Shown: one piece after another, positions 55,955 to 64,000 of the stretch
How the letters are laid out: each line of letters opens with the position of its first letter
Numbering within the stretch: the first letter of the stretch is position 1
Assembly (NCBI GenBank): GCA_900169235.1
Contig: FWCC01000137.1
Location: 62,001 to 126,000, forward strand
DNA from: Zarea fungicola
Lineage: Eukaryota > Ascomycota > Sordariomycetes > Hypocreales > Cordycipitaceae
Reading direction: 5' to 3'
DNA length: 64,000 bases
Translations under genes and position numbers: made by a program
Notes under the pieces: generated by a model
The model's input: only the letters and a program-made list of their open reading frames with translations
Told to the model about the DNA's origin: nothing
The model's database searches: none

Positions 55955-57027
55955 TTAATCGCTCGAATCTTCCTCCTTTGGTCGAATACAGAGAACTGTA
56001 TCATCCTCTTCCATTAATTCCTCAACATCAAGTCCGTCAACTTGCGCATCAAGTACTTCGATTTTTGCAATAGACAGTTCTTCGCCCTTCTCCTCCCCTT
56101 CCTCTACGTCGTCGCCCAGCATGGCTCCCTTGCGGTACTGCTCCTCGCGCACCGCCTGGCCAGTTGCCTTGCTTGCCCAGACACGGCTGACAGAAAATGC
56201 AAAAACAAACGGGCTACTGCTATCCCACTCTGTACTTTCTTTCCTGCCAGACTTGCCTTCAACCCCCGGACCGCCGCTAATCGGGCTGGCGGTCCACAGA
56301 GAAGTGTCAACCGAGACACCAGCCGCTCCGCCGACAGTGCGAGCCCGGAGTGTTTTGGCGGCGCCTGTGGCGATCTTGATACCTGTCACGATGTACACAG
56401 GTTTGCGATAGCGGGAAAGCTTCAGAAAGTGGCGCACATCGGCATCTTCAATACATGCCTGGATGTATAATGGCGTTGGGGTAAACTGGGTAGTGTCGAT
56501 TGTGTCAAAGACAAAATCGGCCTCGTCACTAACTCATCAACATTATTGAAGGCCATGGATGTGTGGGGCTTTACTAACGTTTTGTCGATTTCGGTGCGCA
56601 GGTCGACTTTCAGCCCAACGACATTGAGGAAACTTGTCCATATGGAGAATTTGCCGCTGTACAGCTTCTCTCTGCTAAACCGGACGCTCTTTTTCTGCGT
56701 TACGAGGCTCCCTTCCGGTGGAGGGGGGCAGCAGCACAGTGGCCGCTGTGGTTTTTTAACCGACGTAATCACATTCCCCAGCTTGATAGCCTCGGGGTGG
56801 AAGTCCCAGGTCGGCGCATAAAAGAAGAATAATTCACGGTTGGCCATAGCCCGCTCCGTAGTTGAGCCGTCTTGATATGCGTGAAGCTGCTGCTGGAAGG
56901 TATGTGTGGCAATAGGTAGGAAAGCCGGGTTTGGGTCACTGTCATGCCACCCGTTTGATGTGTCGGGCAGTAATATGACTATTTTGTCAGGGCTGGCCCA
57001 TGTGACAAAGCAGCCTTGAACCTGCAT
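55955..57027 (-). CDS. Uncharacterised 340-residue protein, candidate gasdermin-like cell-death effector
   Basis: Exons 56579-57027 (ATG 57027) and 55955-56528 join across a 50-bp intron (GTTAGT donor, GTTAG acceptor). Splicing gives FDTIDTTQFTPTPLYIQ directly before the strand VYIVTGIKIATGA, so the model is well supported. Features in order: a short strand (CFVTWASPDKIVILLPD), ELFFFYAPTWDFHPEAIKLG, VGLKVDLRTE, the VTGIKIATGA strand, a Gly/Ser-rich turn (PISGGPGVEGKSGRK), FVFAFSVSRVW, then a strongly acidic tail. No signal peptide or membrane segment is visible. The order of a buried PTxxxLG segment, long amphipathic strands, a VTG strand and an acidic C-terminal piece is reminiscent of fungal gasdermin-like proteins (RCD-1, HET-Q1). 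This is inference from pattern only. Confidence 0.6.
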
Positions 57028-59202
57028 GCTTCGGACTGTAAGAGCAGCTTACAGGCACGTACCCAGCGTCACTTGAACCTCGCCAGCACATCACCATGTG
57101 CGAATAAGCGATGATAGTTGGAAATCATTCATTAAGAAAAATATAGATTGAATTCACTGCTTCTTGGTGTTTGAGCCGCTTCCAGCGCATGCTCTGTTCA
57201 ATTGAGCAGGGTTCATAGTCGCCCGCCTTATTAGAGCTGCATGAGCTGTGGTGTTCAATTATGCCATTAGAACTGACCGAGTTAGCTAGGGTGCTTTAGT
57301 TGGAAAGTAAGTCGTGAGAAATTGTGCAAGAAAATATTGGTGGCAGAGCCGCAGCCTCGGCATTGCCTTAACAGACATAAGCCTCTGAAGGATGGGCTAT
57401 TGACGCTGCCGCGTAGATTGACGAATGCTGGTTTGCGTGCTAATGATGTTGTGCCAGGCACTGTCATGAAGCGGAGTGTATTTTCAGTTTCTTACATCAA
57501 GACCAACCGAAGCTATACACTCTAGAAGCAACGTTGCGTTTGGATGAAATTTTCTTGACAATGTCGCCATCCAGTTAATTAAAGGCTGTTCTTTGTCACT
57601 CTCCTCTGCTAGCTCGGACACCAAACCTCAGGGATAAACTGGCGGTAAAGAGGGCTTTGCAGGGATCGCATTGCTTGACGCCTTTTATTTACAAGCGATC
57701 CAATTACAACAACGGCCAGTTAGGTGATATAGGGATGCTTATCTACAGCCCTCTACGTTGATCCGAGAGCATTGGTGGGCATTCTCCGGCCATCGTCATG
57801 AGCACATTCGGCCGCTGGATCCACGCTTACAGGATCATGCGCATTGACGTAAGAGATTAGACTAAACAACCTCTGCGAGGCTACAAACTTGGAAATCCAG
57901 TATATAATTGGAATAGGAGTCACGGATATGCCTCATTAATTTATACAGTTTTGGTGAAAAGCAGCCGTATCAAGTCCATGCCGTATGCACTAGACAGCTT
58001 AAGTGTTAGCTTGTTAACAGGCCTCCTTTAACAAACACTCTAGATTTGGCCACGGGCTGCCTTATTTTAAATAGCGCTGTATTATTTTTGATCTATCGCA
58101 ACGATGTTTCAGCCTATTCATGATTAGAAGACGCGCAGAAGAGAAATCCACAGGCAGATATATTCATATACTATTACATTACTTGTACGTGCTATAGAAA
58201 GGCGGAGGCGCAAGTGGGTTACTAGCGGTGCTCCAATTTATTATTTATTAAAGAATACACGTAAGACAGGGATGGCTAACCGTTCTAAAATAGGAAATTT
58301 AGCCGCGTTGGACGAGAGGCCTCAGTTTCTTCAGTAGTTCAAACTCAAACTTTTGGTTCACCATGTACAAGACATAGAAAGAGTCTTGACTCTCAAAACA
58401 ATAGGCTTCTTATCAGCATCCCTTTATACCTATATAATTTCATTTAAAAGTCATTGAATATGCAATAAGAGCCAAATCACTCGATTTTCTGCCTGCTCTT
58501 ACATCGTAGTGTAAGTAAGTGAAGGCGTTAATATACTATACCCTATTTCACCTGTAGTCTTCTACCAGCTGTCAGTAACTGTAAGACCACACACAGAAGA
58601 TTGGCATTGACCTCAATAGGGGCATCGACAGGAAACTGTTTATGACTTTAGCGATTTAAACCAACCCACCCCCTAACTGTACTTCCATCACAGATCCACC
58701 GTGCCGTATACTTTGAGAAGCAAAGGATGTCACAATAAGAATCCACGTAAGTCATGAAACCGCAGGCCCAGCATTCTAGTTATTGCAAAACTTGACTTGG
58801 TAGGAATGAATGCCATAATTACGCGCCAAGACTTTCCCACCACTGGAGTCAATCCCGCCTCTAGAAGCCAGTGAGTTGTACCTATTACTTGCCATTATCG
58901 ATAGCGAGATCAGGGCCGCTGTTAATCAAACGAACACTTGTCTACTATCCACAAGAATCAGCCTTGACAATATACTACGTTAAAGTATAAGATACAGTAA
59001 ACTGATATAAATGAGGCTTTTTTTTATGTATTATTGCTACATAAATGAGAAGATTGCATTGCCAATTTAGAGAGTCTCCTGGCCTAGTATTCAAGGAGCA
59101 AGAAAGAAATGTGTCGAAAGAGAAATGTATAACCAAGGTCTCAAATCCAGCCCGCCTAGTGATTTGTCCCTCGGTCATTTCATGTAGTTTCCGAAATTGA
59201 CA
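57028..59202. other. Long AT-rich gene-free stretch
   Basis: About 2.2 kb with no credible gene. The frame at 57322-57525 is not supported. The sequence looks decayed and may contain old mobile-element remains that I cannot identify. Confidence 0.4.
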
Positions 59203-59661
59203 CTATGCGTGATTGCAAATATAGCTGTAGCAAACCATCGTATCATGATATATTCCCTGGAGGTTGCTGAGCAAACCACCGCAACTCTCAGACTTGGGAT
59301 TATTCTTGTAGCACGTTCCCTGCAATGTTCCATCGCCCTTGTTGACATAGAACTCCCAGCGGTCGAGATTCGGGCGGTAGTAGAAATCTAGCCTCCCCAT
59401 TCCGCAGAGGCCGGCAGCGAGAGAAAAGTCACCAGAGGTTGCGCCGGATACAAGGCGCACGCCGCGATCCGGCGCCACCTGCCCATAACATCTGCACTGG
59501 TAGTAGTTGGAAGGGCATGCAACGTAGTCGGTCCATTCATTGAATGGGGGCTTGTCCGGGTTGGTGGAATGCTGTGTAAAGTCGGTTTTTCCAATGTGGA
59601 AGTCGGCAATGACTGAGGAGATAAGACCTCCGAGGAGGATAAGAGTTGTGTCAAATCGCAT
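59203..59661 (-). CDS. Small secreted cysteine-rich protein, about 152 residues
   Basis: I start at ATG 59661 (MRFDTTLILLGGLISSVIA, a signal peptide); an ATG at 59679 would add six residues ahead of it. The mature part has eight Cys in pairs (CPSNYYQCRCYG, LCGMG, TCYKNN, SCGG, VCYSYIC). The pattern LDFYYRPNLDRWEFYVN suggests a beta-rich fold. It is effector-like. I do not recognise a named family. Its Cys spacing differs from that of the 53334-53702 protein, so they do not look like recent duplicates. Confidence 0.6.
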   Translation of the reverse strand: MRFDTTLILLGGLISSVIADFHIGKTDFTQHSTNPDKPPFNEWTDYVACPSNYYQCRCYGQVAPDRGVRLVSGATSGDFSLAAGLCGMGRLDFYYRPNLDRWEFYVNKGDGTLQGTCYKNNPKSESCGGLLSNLQGIYHDTMVCYSYICNHA

Positions 59662-60565
59662 TCTGAGTTGTAATCTCAATGCATATGGCTACAAATTTGA
59701 AGTAGGGGTAATAGAGCGATGGGAGTGTGCAGCTGTGAGTGTCGGGATGCCACTCTTTATAGGATATTTATGGCATGGTTGCTTGTTGTGCAGGCCTGTG
59801 TTTTTTCCGTGGCTACACAACAACCAACTCCAAGATTGTACCCTCCCCAAGAAGACTCCCATGGATATAATTGGTTTTCTTTTCGCCTTGACAGGGTAGA
59901 GTAATCAAGGCGCAATTTTCTTTCAACAAAATGTAGCTTCAAGGTCCACAATCACAGTAACGTCATGTCGCTGAAGGGGTTATTTCTGTCACCCCTTTGC
60001 GAGTCAGCCACCTTTTTGCACCAAAAAGGCAATTTTGGCGACTTCATGATCTCGTAGTAAAGCTGGTGGCTCCCAAAGGGTGGCCAGCATTATATGGTAT
60101 CCTTGAGCATGTCATGCCGATGGCTACTTCTCAACAAGCCTGCAGGGCTCCTGTCTTACCGGGGAAAGCCCACAACATACCATTCTTCTTACTCGTTACA
60201 AATAGGCATCGAGCGCCATTCCTACAAGTCACCTCGCTGCGCATGCCTTGATAATCTTGTAGGTCTAAGCGCCATCCTCGCTAATCAATCTCCTAAAAAG
60301 TAATGTAGGCTGCAGAAATATAATAGGGAAAGACCATGGCTGCGTTTGGCTACGCGGCGGGAGCGTGGGCCAAGACTGTAACTGGGTATCAAATGCGACA
60401 GCACACATGGCATGCGACAAGGCTAATAATCGCATTGCCATTGCAATCCACATCTTTCATTGGAGCGCCAAGTGATCCATGCCGTGATTCCAAATTTCCA
60501 GACGATACCCTTTAGCTCTTCTTGGCAGCTTAGAATCACATCAAACGAACCGACATGGTTCGTTA
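59662..60565. other. Intergenic
   Basis: About 900 bp between the secreted-protein gene and the P450 remnant. Frames at 59997-60251 and others lack support. Nothing else was seen. Confidence 0.4.
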
Positions 60566-60949
60566 TCAACACTTGAGCTTGTTACATTTTTTGGCGGTAC
60601 CTGTGCCAGCACCCACCACGGCGTAGTGGATGTGGTGGGTGTTCACATGTAGCTGGAAGCCCGCTGCAGATCCACCAGGCCTGATATCAAATGTACAGAG
60701 CACAAGTACGGTGCTGGTAAAGGTCGTCACCTCGTGCATGGCTATGTGGCGCCCAGGACAGCAACGAGCAACGACCCCACCGCCAAATGTACGGAGAGCA
60801 GAAGCATGGAGCTTCCTTGTGGATTTGCTCGACTGATTCGCTATTCCGCCAAGTCTAGCCATTTCTTCAACTGGGGTGTACGTTGACCGACGGAAGCCTG
60901 CTGCGGCAGGAGTCAGGCCTCGTAGGAAGAGCTGCTTGACCTGACTCAA
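60566..60949 (-). pseudogene. Cytochrome P450 C-terminal remnant
   Basis: A 127-residue frame carries the P450 haem-binding signature in slightly damaged form: LRTFGGGVVARCCPGRHIA, followed by the helix that normally comes next (EVTTFTSTVLVLC). Upstream of it the usual helices I to K (the ExxR region) are missing, and the normal C-terminal 50 residues have been replaced by unrelated residues. The segment KLHASALRTFGGG is also typical of family members. It is therefore a fragment of a once larger gene. The pattern lies in a gene-poor region. Confidence 0.65.
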
Positions 60950-61398
60950 TGGTCACAACAACAATCGAATATCAGACCCCGTAAAAACTAATCTCAACCC
61001 GCCTAAGATGCTTATTAACCACGTTATATTCTCAAAGATTAAATTAATATCTTTCTACTAAAGGTAGCTTCTGATATTACTTTCATTATGCCTCTCCAGC
61101 CGACAGGGCCAACATCATTATTGCATGCCTGGTAGCTTTCGCTGCACATTTCGCCTCGTCCAATGATTATCATGCTCTGGGGAACATACTTTGTGCCAGT
61201 CTTTGGTCGTCATTGAAGGCGGTTTACAACCTTCTGGTCAAGATGGTTGGGGTAAAGAATGCTTGAGACATCAAGCTTTATTATATCTAACACGTATAGG
61301 GATACCAAACTTCTAGCTCATCTTTGGCTGTAGCTTTGCTAGAATGCCGTTCTATAGTATCGATGCTAGGAGATAAATGGCTTGTCCTGTGCGATGCT
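60950..61398. other. Intergenic
   Basis: This 450-bp gap lies between the P450 remnant and the carbonic anhydrase gene, both on the minus strand. No missing P450 exons were recognised in it. Confidence 0.4.
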
Positions 61399-62250
61399 TT
61401 ACTGGTGGATTCTGTGCTGCCAAACTTTCTGCGTCACACGGGAGCTGTATGTGCTGGCTCCCAATATTTTTCTCATCTGCTTCACACTGGTATACATGAC
61501 CTGTTTAGCGACGAACCAACGGATTCCCTCAGTGCAAGGCGGGCTCGTTAAGCTTCCTCTATATGTCCAAAATTCATTAAAATTGTAAACGCTCGCGAGA
61601 GCTGCCTTCAAGTTTATATTGGCTGGAATTCGAGTTTCGGTGTCGTTCCATCGAACTGGGTCGGGAAGTTGAGCAAAGAATGCATTTTCCTTCTCGGATG
61701 CGTCAATGCGGAATCCAAGCACGGCCTTTGCATGTCCCTCGGCGTCGACGTGCACGAAGTGCATCTCAGCTCTCGCAAACTCCCCACCGACGGAGTGCTC
61801 CGAGGGTGAGTGAATGTGCCAGCCCTTCAAATAGACTGTGGTGTTGTCAAAGGTGAAGGAGGGATTTTTTGTGTAGTCGTCCTTCGGGGGGCGAGGGAGG
61901 TCAAAGGCCGGACCAAAGCCCCAGTTGTAGAAGCTGCCATTGGTACTGTTGGGATAATCGAATTTGTATTGGTGCCCAATTGACAGACCGTATTTGAGGC
62001 TGAGGGCAATGGGTGATTGTTGTGTTCCGGTTTGACATAACTCGTACGCTGTTTTTTTTGTCAACTTTATCTGTCAAGACATGGACATGCACCGTGCAAG
62101 CATACCAGGATTTACCCGTCCCCAGTCGAAGGAAGACTCATATGCCCAGTCACGAGCAGAGCCTTCCCGCTTTATGAGGGTACCGTCATGGTCAGCGCAC
62201 GCTGAAGCGACCGCACAAATCGACGTAATGGTAAGAAGTAAATGAAGCAT
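61399..62250 (-). CDS. Secreted alpha-carbonic anhydrase
   Basis: The enzyme interconverts CO2 and bicarbonate. Exons 62106-62250 (ATG 62250) and 61399-62048 join across a 57-bp intron (GTATGC donor, AACAG acceptor) to give 264 residues. A signal peptide (MLHLLLTITSICAVASA) opens exon 1, which also carries YESSFDWGR. The spliced frame passes into AYELCQTGTQQSPIAL, the family's QSPI motif. Zinc ligands are in place: His126 and His128 (WHIHS), Glu132 (SEH) and His145 (EMHFVH). LTSPPCTEG is the conserved Thr loop. Asn sequons (NST, NGS, NTT, NDT) fit a glycosylated extracellular enzyme. Confidence 0.88.
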
Positions 62251-63768
62251 TTTGTTTCAAATGGAAGTAGAAAGTGATCCTTGACTATTGGAGTAATTCT
62301 TTTAAATAAGATGCCGACTGTACCGAGATGCAAGACAAGATCATACGATACTTATACTCTTACATGCTCGGGATTGGATCCGAGAGTTGAAGTCACAATA
62401 AAGTGTTCAAAACCGTCCAGTATGCCTTGCAGCAATGCCGCCGCTTGGCGCCAAGAAACGGTCTTGCCGATTATTCTATACTTTGATTGAGCTTTTTATG
62501 TATTTGATATTTTAATTGCCATGTTTGAGTTCTATGGAGGATTGGTAGTATCCGGCAGTTGGCTGACTGGCTTGCTTATGCTCGGCAGCCAACGGTTTGT
62601 GCCTATGCTTGGCGACCCTGCCAAGAATGCACAGCGTCAACAGGGACTACCAGCCGCCGAATCCGATATTTGGTAATTAAATATGGGGTAGATGGAAAAA
62701 CTCTTTATTACGTCGCTTAACTAGTGTCTGTCTGAAGGAATGCAGCATCCGACTGCAGGAAACTTGACGAATCACAAACAAGACACAGTCACAGACATCG
62801 GTTTCCTCTCTGTATTCTTGATGGAGCTTATGGCGTTTAATTTTAGTAAAATTTAAATCCCATGATTGGATGATTAGTGGCGTAAAATGCTGGGCGGTGC
62901 TAGGATCCGCACGTGTCGGTCTGTTGCCGAGAGTGGCTCAGCTATTTTCGGTTGTGGGTAATTTGTCTGATGAGCTAATTCTCGTTTCTAGGCCGTTCTA
63001 TAATGGAATCAGTTTTTAGAGCGACGTTTTTGGAAGGTGATGTAGAGAACCTGTGGAGAAATTGTCATCGCGCAAGAGCGGCCTCTTTGGAAATCAGGCC
63101 ATACGGCTTTCACGGTGAGGTAGCCAAGACAGCGTGCGTTGTTGTTCTCACAGCTACCTCTCCAAAATTTCAGAGGAATACTGGGCTCTTAGAAAGTACT
63201 TTGGATTTACATGTTCCATATTTATTTACTTTATTCTTTGCCAAGCATTCTTATCTCGCCCCGAAGCCGATGACGCAAACCGGGCGTGGGCAAACTTGCT
63301 TCGCATGTGTAGTTCCGTCTGCATGTGCGAACGTCTGATAATTTCAAAACTCTAACCAGTCACAGGAAGTTAAAAGGTGATGATGTACTCAAGTATACTT
63401 TGTTACATATCGGCCTGTTATTAAGATGCGACGTGGCCTTCCTGGGTTGTCTGACATTGTAACTTACTTAGAAGGGAAGGGAACCACCAACGGCCTGGCG
63501 TTGCCTATCATATTCATTCCGAAATTAGCAAATGGAGACCAAGTATGAAACAGGTATTTTCTCGGTGAGATTAATGTTAATTTAACTAGATTAACTGCTT
63601 ACAAGTAAAAGCTGACGGTAAGCTTCACCTCAAAATAGAGTGGCCGTTTTAAGCTAGATTAAATGCTTACGACTAAATGCTGACGGTAATCCTCGCCTCA
63701 GAACGGGGTGGAGGTTGAAGAAGTAGAGCCCTGTCAATCCAGGCGAGACTTATATATCTTCCATAGCG
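62251..63768. other. Gene-poor stretch with a diverged repeat
   Basis: About 1.5 kb. The frame at 63003-63338 has no domain and is doubtful. The diverged direct repeat at 63587-63722 lies at its right end. Nothing else was seen. Confidence 0.4.
63587..63722. repeat. Diverged direct repeat, 68-bp period, RIP-like changes
   Basis: TAGATTAA.TGCTTAC begins near 63587 and again near 63655, each followed by GCTGACGGTAA. Aligning the 3' half by eye, the first copy has T or A where the second has C or G at about six positions (cgc/cac, cag/caa, cgggg/tagag), so nearly all changes are C:G to T:A. That is the pattern left by repeat-induced point mutation. Confidence 0.65.
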
Positions 63769-64000
63769 CTACATGAATGACTTTACTTGCTCAAGGCACC
63801 ATTCGTACCATATCTCGCCCATTCCAGTGCCGCCTTCAGACTTGCTCCGGGATCCATCTTCTAGATCGGACCTGATTGACGACAGACGACCCCAAGGTAT
63901 GACTGCATCATGTTAGAAAATTTTATTTGCATCTTTATTATTGTGTTTCAATATTCCTCAGTTGAGAATAGAAAGTACCAGCACTTACCGTAGGATCCAG
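63769..64000 (-). CDS. 3' end of an unidentified gene running off the window
   Basis: Two pieces fit: a terminal exon at 63769-63902 (stop TAG at 63769-63771) and the last 12 bases of the window (63989-64000), joined by an 85-bp intron with GTAAGT donor, CTAAC branch and GCAG acceptor. The terminal exon encodes 43 residues, including VIPWGRLSSIRSDLE and GGTGMGEIWYEWCLEQV. That peptide is not low complexity and looks like a real protein end, but I cannot name the family. The rest of the gene is beyond the right edge. Confidence 0.4.

Noticed and set aside
63003..63338. Open frame of 111 residues
   Set aside because: It has no known pattern, a poor start context and lies in decayed sequence.
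1..64000. CRISPR arrays, operons, bacterial promoters and rRNA genes
   Set aside because: The genome is eukaryotic; no array of regular spaced repeats was seen, and no 5S or tRNA gene could be recognised by eye.

Overview
The window comes from the nuclear genome of a filamentous ascomycete, most likely a Sordariomycete of the Hypocreales type. The support is short introns (about 50-110 bp, GT..AG, with CTAAC/CTGAC-like branch sites), fungal versions of core eukaryotic genes (BEM1, VPS36, RAD4, CUZ1, ATP19, MRP20-type uL23m, THP3), and fungus-only families such as PNP/NB-ARC NLR-like proteins, DUF8035/DUF6590 proteins and small secreted Cys-rich proteins. Species cannot be named from the sequence alone. 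Gene models were built by hand from reading frame, splice signals and family pattern. Joined coding lengths are multiples of three, except in the NLR-like gene, where one base appears to be missing. All family names come from pattern recognition; no database search was run.

Layout. (1) 1-13.7 kb is dense and mostly housekeeping: a 5'-truncated MT-A70 methyltransferase, mitochondrial ribosomal protein uL23m, a BAHD-like acyltransferase, an unrecognised gene, Rad4/XPC, a BtrH_N-like papain-fold protein, Cuz1, an MTFP1-like protein and ATP synthase subunit k (a three-exon, 70-residue gene). (2) 14-31 kb is accessory: three genes sharing one Cys/His-rich domain (A, B and the chimera), a PNP/NB-ARC/TPR NLR-like gene with an apparent 1-base frameshift, a secreted FAD oxidoreductase, a chimera of truncated PNP, lone P-loop and two zinc-finger domains, and a CENP-B/Tc5-type DNA-binding protein. 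(3) 31-42.8 kb is core again: VPS36, THP3, BEM1 and a putative membrane protein. (4) 43.8-64 kb is a sparse accessory region: a 1775-residue C2H2/DUF8035/DUF6590 protein divergent from a DUF7580-like/subtilisin (S8) fusion, two small secreted Cys-rich proteins, a 340-residue protein that may be gasdermin-like, a P450 remnant, a secreted alpha-carbonic anhydrase, a RIP-like diverged repeat, and a terminal exon of a gene running off the right edge.

How the genes may work together. The core genes have unrelated roles and are neighbours only by position. The accessory blocks look like fungal self/non-self recognition and cell-death loci. The most interesting hypothesis is the 49.9-57.0 kb pair: a subtilisin on a non-secreted multidomain protein, three kilobases from a possible gasdermin-like pore former. 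This resembles the HET-Q2 protease/HET-Q1 gasdermin pairing of Podospora. A second candidate is the zinc-finger family around the NLR-like genes, where the finger domain is fused to NLR pieces in one gene.
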